Source: CAZFDT01 sp964518335
GTDB taxonomy: Bacteria; Planctomycetota; Phycisphaerae; Phycisphaerales; Phycisphaeraceae
Direction: 5' to 3'
DNA length: 64,000 nt
Assembly (NCBI GenBank): GCA_964518335.1
Contig: CAZFDT010000002.1
Location: 62,001 to 126,000 of the forward strand
The translations under genes and the position numbers were made by a program. Shown piece after piece: positions 41,871-50,735 of this stretch. Within the stretch, counting starts at the first letter, position 1; every line of letters starts with the position of its first letter. The notes beneath the pieces are model-generated. The model was not told where the DNA came from. It saw only the letters and a list, made by a program, of their open reading frames with translations, and did not search any database.

Positions 41871-42860
41871 TTACCAGCCGGTGAGTTCGCCGGTGATGGG
41901 TTGGATGAGGTCTTTGACGGTGACGACGCCGACGGGCTTGTTGGCGTCGAGGACGATGGCGATGCGGGCGTGGCTTTTCTGGACGAAGTCGAGTGCGACG
42001 CGCAGGGGAGTCTGGCGGAGGAGGGTCAGCGGGGGCTGGACGAGTTGGCGGATGGGGGTGTCGGGGGGCACGTCGCGGTAGTAGATGTCGTCGGCGGAGA
42101 CGACGCCGACGAGTTCGCCGCGGTCGTCGATGACGGGGAAGCGTCGGCGGACGGTGGTGCGGGTGAGATCGATGAGCGTGGCGGCGGGGTCGGAGGCGTG
42201 CAGCCACTGGGTCTTGGACCAGGGGGTCATGACCTGATCGACGGTGCGTCGGGACAGTTCGAGGACGCGTTCGATGATGGCGGACTGCTCGCGGGTGAGC
42301 AGGCCGTGGCCGACGCCTTCCTTGACGAGGACTTCGACCTGTCGTCGTGGGTGGAGGGGAGCGATGCGGTCCTTTTCGCCCATCGATCGCATGACGACGC
42401 GGGTCATGCCGGCGATGAGGGGAACCAGGCCGGTGACGGTGAAGAGCCAGCGGCTGGCGACGAGCAATGGCCAGAAACGATAGGTGAGGCGGTCGGTGTG
42501 CGCGGCGAAGAGGTCTTTGGGGAGGGTCTCGCCGAAGACGAAGAGCAGGGGGGTGACGATGAGGACGTTGAGGACGACGACCTGCCACTCGGAGAAACCG
42601 GCGTGGTCGAGGACGACGACGAGGCCGGCCGTGCCCAGGTAGTTGGCGATGTTGTTGCCGATGAGCAGGGTGGTCAGTGCGATAGTGGGGTCAGTCAGGA
42701 GCCCGCGGAGCATCTGAGCGGCACGGTGGTGCTGGTGGTCGAGGATCTGGAGGCGGACGCGGTTGAGGCGATAGAGGCCGGTCTCGACGCCGGAGTAGAT
42801 GGCGCTGAAGACAAAGCCCAGCGCCATGAGCGTGAGCCAGATGGCGAGCGTGGTGGTCAT
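41871..42860 (-). CDS. CNNM/CorC-type membrane protein with CBS domains (copy 2)
   Basis: A protein of 329 residues. A DUF21/CNNM region with three to four transmembrane helices at 1-150 carries GNNIANYLGTA and VFGETLPKD. A CBS pair follows (DQVMTPWSKTQ..., RRRFPVIDDRGELVGVV). It ends right after the CBS pair, without the CorC_HlyC transporter-associated domain its neighbour has. The family is linked to Mg2+/Co2+ efflux and resistance. The start overlaps the upstream paralogue (ATGA), so the two could form a heterodimer. Confidence 0.88.
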   Translation of the reverse strand: MTTTLAIWLTLMALGFVFSAIYSGVETGLYRLNRVRLQILDHQHHRAAQMLRGLLTDPTIALTTLLIGNNIANYLGTAGLVVVLDHAGFSEWQVVVLNVLIVTPLLFVFGETLPKDLFAAHTDRLTYRFWPLLVASRWLFTVTGLVPLIAGMTRVVMRSMGEKDRIAPLHPRRQVEVLVKEGVGHGLLTREQSAIIERVLELSRRTVDQVMTPWSKTQWLHASDPAATLIDLTRTTVRRRFPVIDDRGELVGVVSADDIYYRDVPPDTPIRQLVQPPLTLLRQTPLRVALDFVQKSHARIAIVLDANKPVGVVTVKDLIQPITGELTGW

Positions 42861-44224
42861 GGCCGCACCTCCGCGGAGGAAGGAGCGGAAGCGGCGGGGG
42901 TGGCGAGGATGAGGGTGCCGATACGGCGGCCGTCCATGCGTTCGACTTCCATGACGACGTTGCCGACGCGGGTCTTGTCGCCGGTGCGAGGCAGGCGTCC
43001 GAGGGCGGCCATGACCAGCCCGCCGACGGTGGCGACGCCGGCGGGGGCGTGCCCGCCGCCGAAGGCGTCGGCCCAGTCGTGGATGGGCAGGTCGGCGCTG
43101 ATGCGCCACTTGCCCGGCCCGATCTCCTCGACCTGCAGGTCGCCGCTCTGGTCATAGGACCCGACGATGTCGCCGACCATGTGCTCGACCACGTCCTCGA
43201 GCGTGACGATGCCCGCCGTGCCGCCGTATTCATCGACGACCACGGTGAAGGTCGAGCCGCTGCGACGCAGCTCGCGCAGCAGCACGTCGGCGCGCTGCTG
43301 CTCGGGCACGAAGTGGGCCTCCTTCACCAGCGCCATCACGTCGGCGGCGGCGCGCGGCGGATTCAGCAGCACGTCCCGGGCATACACCACGCCCTTGATC
43401 CGGTCGATGTCGCCGCGATACACCGGGATGTGCGACAGTCGCGTGGACTTGACCAGCTCGACGAGGCGGGCCGGCGGGTCGTCCAGATCGAACGCCCGCA
43501 CATCGACGCGCGGGACCATGAGGTTGCGGGCCTTGAGCTGGTTGAGCTCGAGCACCTGCTGGAGCAGTTGCTCCTCGGCGCGGTCGATGACGCCGCGTTG
43601 CCGCGACAGGTCCAGCAGCGACGCCAACTCCTGGGCGGAGAGTTCGGCGGGCTTTTCCGACGGCGCGATCAGCCGCGCCAGGGGCGTGATGACCAGGGCG
43701 TTGGCGACGGCGCGCACCGGGCCGAGCGCGCGATGCACGAACAGCATCGGGATCGCCACCAGCCTCGCCATCTGGTCGGCGCGTCGCGCGGCGATGAGCT
43801 TGGGCAGCACCTCGCCCAGCAGCACAACCGCCAGCAGCGTGGCGATGGGCATGGCGGTGACGAGCACGGCGCCGCCGCGGTCGGTGGCCCGCTCCAGGCG
43901 CATCAGCAGCACGGTGCTGACGACGAAGAAGAGGGTGTTGACCGTCATGTTGCCGAGCAGGACGGTGATGAGCAGGCCGCGGGTCTCGCTCAGGAGCGTG
44001 CCCAGGGTCTGGCCGACGATCGAGTTTTCACCGGCGATGGCCTGGCGCTGGTTGGCGTTGAGGCTGAAGAGGGCGGTTTCACTGCCCGAAAAGAACGCGC
44101 TGGCCGCCAGCAGCACTGGCAGCAGCACGAGCAGGAGGATGTCGGTGAAGGCGAGCACGGGAATGTCGAATGCCGACTGTCGAAGGTGCGGCTCCCTCGA
44201 CGGTGGGCATGCGACACTTGGCAT
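42857..44224 (-). CDS. CNNM/CorC-type membrane protein with CBS and CorC_HlyC domains (copy 1)
   Basis: A full-length family member of 455 residues. CNNM region at about 25-205 with ASAFFSGSETALFSLN; CBS pair at about 225-345 (NLMVPRVDVRAF; FTVVVDEYGGTAGIVTLEDVVEHMVGD split over strands); C-terminal CorC_HlyC domain from 360 on. Proteins like this bind Mg-ATP in the CBS pair and move divalent cations. The start could be 44224 or a later codon, as the first 20 residues are polar and lack a homologue pattern. Overlaps the downstream copy by ATGA and is directly next to the oxidoreductase gene. Confidence 0.88.
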   Translation of the reverse strand: MPSVACPPSREPHLRQSAFDIPVLAFTDILLLVLLPVLLAASAFFSGSETALFSLNANQRQAIAGENSIVGQTLGTLLSETRGLLITVLLGNMTVNTLFFVVSTVLLMRLERATDRGGAVLVTAMPIATLLAVVLLGEVLPKLIAARRADQMARLVAIPMLFVHRALGPVRAVANALVITPLARLIAPSEKPAELSAQELASLLDLSRQRGVIDRAEEQLLQQVLELNQLKARNLMVPRVDVRAFDLDDPPARLVELVKSTRLSHIPVYRGDIDRIKGVVYARDVLLNPPRAAADVMALVKEAHFVPEQQRADVLLRELRRSGSTFTVVVDEYGGTAGIVTLEDVVEHMVGDIVGSYDQSGDLQVEEIGPGKWRISADLPIHDWADAFGGGHAPAGVATVGGLVMAALGRLPRTGDKTRVGNVVMEVERMDGRRIGTLILATPAASAPSSAEVRP

Positions 44225-45277
44225 TCAGATTCTAATGCCCTCGCGTCCCTCCCACTTGTGGGCGCCAATCGCTGCCAGCACGCGTTCGGCGGCATCGACG
44301 GCGGCGTAGCCGGCCTCCGCGTCCACCTGCGGCGCCGACCCGCCCGTCGCCGCGGCCAGAAAACTCGTCAGCTCCGCCGTCAGCGGATCCTCCTCGCCCG
44401 GCGGCAGCTCCATCGACAGCTCGTCCACATTCACCAGCTCCGAATAGTCCAGGTCCGACAGGTCCACGCCCGCCGCCACCTGCTCGCGCACTTTTCGAAG
44501 CGCCTCGTCATTGTCCGTGCGCCGGATCACCACGCCGCTGCGCCGCTGATAGTCCAGGCTCACGTACGCCGCCTCGCTGAACAGCCGCAGCTTCCGCTCG
44601 GTCTTCAGCGCCACGCGGCTGGCGGTGATGTTGGCCACGCAGCCCGAGGCGAACGTGATGCGGGCGTCGGCCAAGTCTTCCTTGTCGCCCATCACCGCCA
44701 CGCCCACCGCATCGACCTTCGCGATCGCGCTGCGCGCCAGCATCAGCACGATGTCCAGATCGTGGATCATCAGGTCCATCACCACGCCCACGTCTAGCGA
44801 GCGGAACGTCATCGGGCTGACGCGATCGACCTCGATGAAGCGAGGGGTCAGGCCCATGGCGGCGACGGCGCGCACCGCGGGGTTGAACCGCTCGGTGTGC
44901 CCGACCTGCAGCACCGTGCCATGCTCGGCGGCCAGCGCGGCCAGGCGTCTGGCGTCGGCGAGCGTCGGCGCCAGCGGCTTTTCGATCAGGCACGGCACGC
45001 GCCGCCGAAGCAGCGGCTCGGCCGCCGCCACGTGAAACTGCGTCGGCACCGCCACGCTCACCGCCGCGACTTGCGGAAACTTCACCAGCAGTTCCTCAAC
45101 GCTCCCCAGCGCCTCGCAGCCATACTCGTCGGCGACCTCCGCGGCACGCTCCACGTCGCGATCGACCACTGCAACAAGCTTCGCCCCCCCCAGCTTCGCA
45201 TACGTCCGCGCATGATGGCGCCCCATCCGCCCGACGCCCACCACCGCCACGGGAACACGTTCGTCCGTCTGTGCCAT
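44225..45277 (-). CDS. Gfo/Idh/MocA-family NAD(P)-dependent oxidoreductase
   Basis: A protein of 350 residues. An N-terminal Rossmann fold with VVGVGRMGRHHAR, then CLIEKPLAPT (the EKP motif with catalytic Lys) and GHTERFNPAV. These segments are typical of members that oxidise nucleotide sugars, such as UDP-GlcNAc 3-dehydrogenases. The substrate is not proven. The start MAQTDER at 45277 is preferred because a TATCAT hexamer lies 9 bp before it; the ATG at 45286 sits against that hexamer. A GTTGCAGTGGTC word codes VAVV on this strand. The next gene on the minus strand begins one base after its stop. Confidence 0.86.
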   Translation of the reverse strand: MAQTDERVPVAVVGVGRMGRHHARTYAKLGGAKLVAVVDRDVERAAEVADEYGCEALGSVEELLVKFPQVAAVSVAVPTQFHVAAAEPLLRRRVPCLIEKPLAPTLADARRLAALAAEHGTVLQVGHTERFNPAVRAVAAMGLTPRFIEVDRVSPMTFRSLDVGVVMDLMIHDLDIVLMLARSAIAKVDAVGVAVMGDKEDLADARITFASGCVANITASRVALKTERKLRLFSEAAYVSLDYQRRSGVVIRRTDNDEALRKVREQVAAGVDLSDLDYSELVNVDELSMELPPGEEDPLTAELTSFLAAATGGSAPQVDAEAGYAAVDAAERVLAAIGAHKWEGREGIRI

Positions 45278-45286
45278 GGTGGGCAC

Positions 45287-45292
45287 ATGATA
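45287..45292 (-). promoter_or_regulatory. -10-like hexamer before the Gfo/Idh/MocA gene
   Basis: TATCAT on the minus strand ends 9 bp before the ATG at 45277, which would give a leader of a few bases at most. Confidence 0.4.
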
Positions 45293-45316
45293 GCGGCGGG
45301 CCAGGAGCGGGAAACG

Positions 45317-46327
<1,011 letters not shown>

Positions 46328-46439
46328 CGATCCCTCCATGGTCTTGGGGCTTCGTCCGCCGGGGCGTTTCCATGGGTCGCGCAGCCACACGCGGCCAAGG
46401 ACACCATACTGTCCGGCCTGTCGCGCCCACGTCAACTGC

Positions 46440-46445
46440 TACGAT
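46440..46445 (+). promoter_or_regulatory. -10-like hexamer before pdxA
   Basis: TACGAT preceded by TGC (a weak extended -10) ends 6 bp before the ATG at 46452, consistent with a leaderless mRNA. Confidence 0.4.
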
Positions 46446-46451
46446 GGTTGG

Positions 46452-47519
46452 ATGGATCAGACTTCGCCCAATCCGCCGCCGCTGCTGGGGCGCAAGCCGG
46501 TGATCGGCATCACCATGGGCGAGCCCGCGGGGATCGGGCCGGAGGTTGTGGTCAAGGCGCTGGCGGACCCGCAGGTGCGGCGGCTGGGGCGGTTTGTCAT
46601 CTTCGGGATGAACGAGTTACTCGCGTACGCGGCGGACCTGTGCGAGATCGAGACGTTCTGGTATCGCGTGCAGCATGACTCGCCGCGGCTGACGTTCGAG
46701 CTGACGCACGACGTGGTGGTGCTCGATTACGACGAGTACTCGATCCTCGGCCAGGCGGTGCATCGCCCGACGAAGCAGGGCGGTGCGGCCAGTCTGCGCT
46801 TCCTCGACGATGCGATCGCCTGTGCGTTGCTCGATCACGGGGCGCCGGGGCGGATCGACGCCATCGTGACCGCGCCGATCTGCAAGGAGTCGTGGCAGCT
46901 TGCCGGGTGCAGGTTCCCCGGACACACCGAGTTCGTGGCGCATCGCACCAAGAGCCGGCGTGTGGTGATGGCATTCGAGTCCCCGAAGCTGCGCGTGGCG
47001 CTGGCGACGGTGCATCTGCCGCTGATGGACATCCGCAACGTGCTGACGATCGGGGCGGTGTTCGATCCGATCGACCTGGGGCATCAGATGTGCCTGAAGC
47101 TGGGCGTGAAGAAGCCGCGCCTGGCGGTGTGCGGGCTCAATCCGCACGCGGGCGAGCACGGCCTGTTCGGCGACGAGGAGTCGCGCGTCATCGAGCCGGC
47201 GATCGAAATGGCGCGGCAGAACGGCATCGACGTACATGGACCGTTCCCCGGCGACACGATCTTCATCGACGCGACCAAAGGTAAGTACGACCTGGTCGTG
47301 GCGATGTATCACGATCAGGGCCTGATCCCGCTGAAGCTGCTGGGTTTTGAGGAAGGCGTCAACGTCACGCTGGGCACGCCGATCATCCGCACCTGTCCCG
47401 ACCACGGCACGGCGTTCGACATCGTCGGCCAGAACAAGGCCGACCCCGGCAGCATGAAAGCGGCGATCCGCCTCGCCGCACGCCTCGCCACGGCGCCCGG
47501 CGGCAACGGCGCGGGATGA
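46452..47519 (+). CDS. pdxA: 4-hydroxythreonine-4-phosphate dehydrogenase
   Basis: A cytoplasmic NAD-dependent dehydrogenase of 355 residues in vitamin B6 (pyridoxal phosphate) synthesis. ITMGEPAGIGPEV at the N-terminus, FPGHTEFVA, CGLNPHAGEHGLFG and VAMYHDQGLIPLK are the conserved substrate and divalent-metal segments, so the active site is complete. The start at 46452 gives the usual N-terminus; an in-frame extension upstream overlaps the SEC-C gene. Convergent with the nucleotidyltransferase gene 5 bp downstream. Confidence 0.95.
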   Translation: MDQTSPNPPPLLGRKPVIGITMGEPAGIGPEVVVKALADPQVRRLGRFVIFGMNELLAYAADLCEIETFWYRVQHDSPRLTFELTHDVVVLDYDEYSILGQAVHRPTKQGGAASLRFLDDAIACALLDHGAPGRIDAIVTAPICKESWQLAGCRFPGHTEFVAHRTKSRRVVMAFESPKLRVALATVHLPLMDIRNVLTIGAVFDPIDLGHQMCLKLGVKKPRLAVCGLNPHAGEHGLFGDEESRVIEPAIEMARQNGIDVHGPFPGDTIFIDATKGKYDLVVAMYHDQGLIPLKLLGFEEGVNVTLGTPIIRTCPDHGTAFDIVGQNKADPGSMKAAIRLAARLATAPGGNGAG

Positions 47520-47523
47520 CCCG

Positions 47524-48111
47524 TCATTGCCCCGCTTCGCTGCGCGCTTGGCGCAGCAGCTTCGTCAGGTCAAGGTCCTCAGCCCATTGGTCGAGATAGG
47601 CCTCGTCAAGACGGCCGGCCTGAACCTTGAGCACGTTGAGCACATCCAGCCACTGTCGCTCGCTGGTTCCGCCGCCCATGCGGAACCACCCGAGCTTGTG
47701 CAGGATGACGTCCTCGGGCGAGGCCAGCGGCAGTTCGGAGTCGGGATCGTCAGGATCCACGCGTTGGCGGCGCAGCCGCTCCATCATGCGGCGCTCGAAC
47801 AAGCTTCCGACGGCGAAGACGTCCACCTTGTGCATCCGTGGCTTGTAGATCAAATTGAACGATTCGCGCCGGCGGACCGCTTCTCGTACCGCCACTGCGT
47901 CTGAGTAAAAGTCGTCGCCAAGCAGTTCGCAGAGTTGCTCGGCTTGCTCAGACTTGAGGTCGGCCACGATATCGGCGTCGATCGTTGAGCGTGATACGCC
48001 GTAGGTCGAACTGGCCACAGACCCGCCTACGTAGAAGCTCACGCCCAGTGCTCTGAGCGCTGCGGCCACAGGTTTGATCGCCATCACGGAATCAGACGCT
48101 GGTGTGGGCAT
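47524..48111 (-). CDS. Minimal nucleotidyltransferase
   Basis: A protein of 195 residues. GGS in FYVGGSVASSTYG and the two Asp of DAD (STIDADIV) about 14 residues later form the core of the nucleotidyltransferase fold. It has VDVF and a DVILHKLGWFRMGG segment as in AbiEii-like and MNT-like proteins. It overlaps by 20 bp the upstream small gene, a layout of toxin-antitoxin pairs. Which partner is toxic is unknown. It converges on pdxA. Confidence 0.75.
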   Translation of the reverse strand: MPTPASDSVMAIKPVAAALRALGVSFYVGGSVASSTYGVSRSTIDADIVADLKSEQAEQLCELLGDDFYSDAVAVREAVRRRESFNLIYKPRMHKVDVFAVGSLFERRMMERLRRQRVDPDDPDSELPLASPEDVILHKLGWFRMGGGTSERQWLDVLNVLKVQAGRLDEAYLDQWAEDLDLTKLLRQARSEAGQ

Positions 48112-48349
48112 GAATCCCCAAGTGCTCGCGCAGTCGATTAGCCAATTCCTTGCCGTAATTTAGCTCAACCCAGAACAGATCGCACTCATGCTTCGACCAT
48201 TCTGGGTGCGCCGCGTAGATGGCGGCGCGCGAACGGGCAATCACCTGATCGGACAACGCGAACGTCCGCTGCAACCTGAACGAGGGCGATTTCTGCCGCC
48301 ACATCTCGATCCAGACCTTCTCAAACTCGGGCGAGGTGTCGCTGAGCAT
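48092..48349 (-). CDS. Small partner protein of the nucleotidyltransferase
   Basis: A helical, charged protein of 85 residues (SDTSPEFEKVWIEMWRQKSP start; AHPEWSKHECDLFWVELNYG). I recall similar small proteins starting with SDTSPE and paired with nucleotidyltransferases in other planctomycetes, but cannot name a family. The ATG at 48349 lies 7 bp after TATACT on the minus strand. Stop overlaps the next gene by 20 bp. Confidence 0.65.
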   Translation of the reverse strand: MLSDTSPEFEKVWIEMWRQKSPSFRLQRTFALSDQVIARSRAAIYAAHPEWSKHECDLFWVELNYGKELANRLREHLGIHAHTSV

Positions 48350-48356
48350 TGATGGG

Positions 48357-48362
48357 AGTATA
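48357..48362 (-). promoter_or_regulatory. -10-like hexamer before the nucleotidyltransferase pair
   Basis: TATACT (5/6 match) ends 7 bp before the ATG at 48349, again fitting a leaderless start. Confidence 0.4.
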
Positions 48363-48471
48363 TCCGAGGCGAAAGGGAGATCGCGAAGGGGTGTATGACG
48401 ATTGGGGGATTGCGTAAAGCCACAAACAGCTGGACAGAAGGCCATTTGCGCGAATAACTCGAAGGATGCAG

Positions 48472-48499
48472 TTGTCGGCGGCGACGGTTGCGTTAGACT
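48472..48499 (+). promoter_or_regulatory. Promoter of the small lipoprotein gene
   Basis: TTGTCG (48472-48477) and TAGACT (48494-48499) are 4/6 and 4/6 matches with a 16-bp spacer. The -10 ends 6 bp before the ATG at 48506. Confidence 0.4.
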
Positions 48500-48505
48500 G
48501 GTGGG

Positions 48506-48721
48506 ATGACGAAGGAGCGTCTGACAGCCGCGACGGTGGCGTTGGCGGTGGTGGCGATGGGCGGCTGCGCCAAGCAGCTGTTCCCGGAGGACACGCCGCG
48601 GTCGCCGTACGAGCGATACCAGATGTTGCGTGGTCAGGATCGTCCAAAGACATATGTGGATGTCTTTGGTATCGAGAGGCCAGCTCTCCGGGAGCGGCTC
48701 AAGCCCCTGGGGCAGCCATAG
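48506..48721 (+). CDS. Small lipoprotein
   Basis: A protein of 71 residues. The signal sequence ends in a lipobox, AMGGC, with Cys21 as the lipidated residue. The mature part is short and polar (PRSPYERYQMLRGQDRPKTYVDVFG). No family name can be given. It may form a unit with the amidase gene 75 bp downstream. Confidence 0.65.
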   Translation: MTKERLTAATVALAVVAMGGCAKQLFPEDTPRSPYERYQMLRGQDRPKTYVDVFGIERPALRERLKPLGQP

Positions 48722-48811
48722 TCGCCTGCCGGAGCAGGCTGGACGGGCCGGGTCCGAGAAAAAGTTGGGGATCAGGCTGGTGAATTTCAAAGTCAGGTGC
48801 GCTTTAAGCCG

Positions 48812-49501
48812 ATGAAAAGACGGGCATTAACAGTTCGCCGCAGCCTGCCCAACGGGAAACGGGTCTTGGTCCCCAGCCGCCGCAGTTTGGTCGTCCTCGC
48901 CAGCCTCGTCGCGGGCATGACGCTGGTCAGCACCATCCTGCTGATCCTCGAGCCCCCGCCGGCGGCGCCGCTCAGCGGCATCTCCCTCCAGTCGATCACC
49001 CGGGACGCCAACCCCGAAACCGTGCTTTTCAACACCACCCTCCCGCAGGAGGCGTGGGGCTCGATCATCATCCACGACAGCGACAGCCTCGCCGGCTCGC
49101 TGGACACCCTCAGCAAGCGTCACGAAAAGCTCGGGCTCGTCGGCGTGGCCTACCACTTCGTCATCAATAACGGCTACGGCGAGCAGGACGGCCTCATCGA
49201 GGTCAGCTTCCGCTGGAGCAAACAGAAGGTCGGCGCCTTCCACATGGGCAGCGCCGAAGGCCGACTCGACCCGCAGTACGCCATCGGCGTCTGCCTCATC
49301 GGCGACGGCGACCGCAAGGCGTTCACCGACGCGCAGATGCGCGAGCTGGTGTGGCTGGTGACGCGATTGCAGGCTCGCTTCGGCATCCCGCGGGAACGCG
49401 TGATCGTCGATGTCGCCCGCCACGACTCCTCGGGAGGCCCCGGCCGATTCTTCCCCATCGCCGCCTTCCGGCAGCAGTTGCTCACCGTGGCCGACCGCTG
49501 A
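48812..49501 (+). CDS. Membrane-anchored N-acetylmuramoyl-L-alanine amidase (PGRP/AmpD fold)
   Basis: A protein of 229 residues from ATG 48812; a GTG at 48797 would add five. A basic N-terminus and one membrane helix at about 25-46 come before an amidase_2/PGRP domain. Zn ligands are probably His in IIIHDSDS and in ARHDSSGGPGRFF; VAYHFVINNGYG and IGVCLIGDGD are typical strands. The enzyme cuts the bond between muramic acid and the stem peptide of peptidoglycan. Its C-terminal His/Cys ligand pattern differs from AmpD, so activity is likely but not certain. Confidence 0.8.
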   Translation: MKRRALTVRRSLPNGKRVLVPSRRSLVVLASLVAGMTLVSTILLILEPPPAAPLSGISLQSITRDANPETVLFNTTLPQEAWGSIIIHDSDSLAGSLDTLSKRHEKLGLVGVAYHFVINNGYGEQDGLIEVSFRWSKQKVGAFHMGSAEGRLDPQYAIGVCLIGDGDRKAFTDAQMRELVWLVTRLQARFGIPRERVIVDVARHDSSGGPGRFFPIAAFRQQLLTVADR

Positions 49502-49779
49502 GTGCGGCCCCTGCCGGGGAAACCCTCATCATGACCGCGACGACTTACCGGGCCGGTTCGACGTGGACGCCATTCGCGCGCCGCTACAGTCGGACCAATT
49601 CCCAGCCGATGCGTCAATTACGGTTGTGGGAACGCGCGATTCGGGTTAGATTTGCATTATTCGTCATTCGGTTATCCCGACAACCCGACGGAATCGCGCG
49701 CTGCCTCCCGGCCGCGCCTGGTGAGGTGTCCGACGTATGACATCCACCGGCACAAGGGCATAACCTGCCGAGGGGGACG

Positions 49780-50661
49780 ATGCGCGCCGCAATTATGGCC
49801 CATTTTCACGAGATCCTGGGCTACGAGGTGATCACCACCCTCGGTTATGGTGCGCGCAGCACGATCTTCGCCGTCCAGGACAAGAAGGGTCAGATCTACG
49901 CCCTCAAGCGCGTCGTCAAGCAGAGCGAAAGCGATCAACGCTACCTCGACCAGGCGATCCTCGAGCACGAGGTCGCCAGGCGATTCGACCACCCGCTGCT
50001 GCGGCGGAGCTTCAAGTTGATCAAGCAGCGCACGTTTCTCCGCGTGACCGAGGTGCTGGTGCTGATGGAGATGGTCGATGGCCTGACGCTGGAGCAGGGC
50101 CATCCTGAGGACCTGGGCCAAGTGGTGTCGATCTGCCAGCAGACGGCGGTGGGACTGGGCGTGATGCACGCGGCGGGCTACGTTCACGCGGACATCAAGC
50201 CCAACAACATCCTCGTGGACGACCGTGGCGGGGCCAAGATCATCGACTTCGGGCAGAGTTGTCCGGCCGGCACAGTCAAGGACCGCATCCAGGGCACGCC
50301 CGACTACATCGCCCCGGAGCAGGTGGAGCGCAAGTCGATTACGGCGGCGACGGATGTGTTCAACCTCGGGGCGACGATGTATTGGCTCATCACCCGCAAG
50401 CACGTGCCGACGAAGATTCCCAAGGGCGAGCCGGGCATGTTGCGGACGCCGCGGGTATGCCCGCCGCCGCTGGAGCTCAACCCCAAGTGTCCGCCGGCGC
50501 TGTCGAGCCTGGTGATGCAGTGCGTGCAGAACGACCCGGAGGATCGGCCGCAGTCGATGACGGCGGTCCACGATCGGCTGGCGCTGGCCGCGGCGCAGAT
50601 CAACAACCGCACTCACGGCGCCCGTCGCCCCAACGCCGAGCAGCGCAGCGCCGCCATCTGA
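49780..50661 (+). CDS. Serine/threonine protein kinase, soluble
   Basis: A Hanks-type kinase of 293 residues without a transmembrane segment. Gly-rich loop LGYGARSTIF, ATP Lys in YALKRVVK, catalytic loop HADIKPNN, DFG in IIDFGQS, APE in YIAPEQ. The usual HRD Arg is Ala (HAD), which removes the Arg that reads activation-loop phosphate; such kinases are usually constitutive. GAGGGGG lies before the ATG at 49780. Substrate unknown. Confidence 0.9.
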   Translation: MRAAIMAHFHEILGYEVITTLGYGARSTIFAVQDKKGQIYALKRVVKQSESDQRYLDQAILEHEVARRFDHPLLRRSFKLIKQRTFLRVTEVLVLMEMVDGLTLEQGHPEDLGQVVSICQQTAVGLGVMHAAGYVHADIKPNNILVDDRGGAKIIDFGQSCPAGTVKDRIQGTPDYIAPEQVERKSITAATDVFNLGATMYWLITRKHVPTKIPKGEPGMLRTPRVCPPPLELNPKCPPALSSLVMQCVQNDPEDRPQSMTAVHDRLALAAAQINNRTHGARRPNAEQRSAAI

Positions 50662-50721
50662 GCGGCCCTGGCAACGTCCGAAAATCGCGCCAACCCTCTC
50701 GATCCTGCCGCAGGCGGCGGT

Positions 50722-50727
50722 TATCAT
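50722..50727 (+). promoter_or_regulatory. -10-like hexamer before the DUF4159 gene
   Basis: TATCAT ends 8 bp before the ATG at 50736. Confidence 0.35.
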
Positions 50728-50735
50728 CTGGTGCT

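Noticed and set aside
43049..44797. A 582-codon plus-strand frame over the CorC-like and oxidoreductase genes
   Set aside because: Opposite strand carries two clear families; no motif in this frame.
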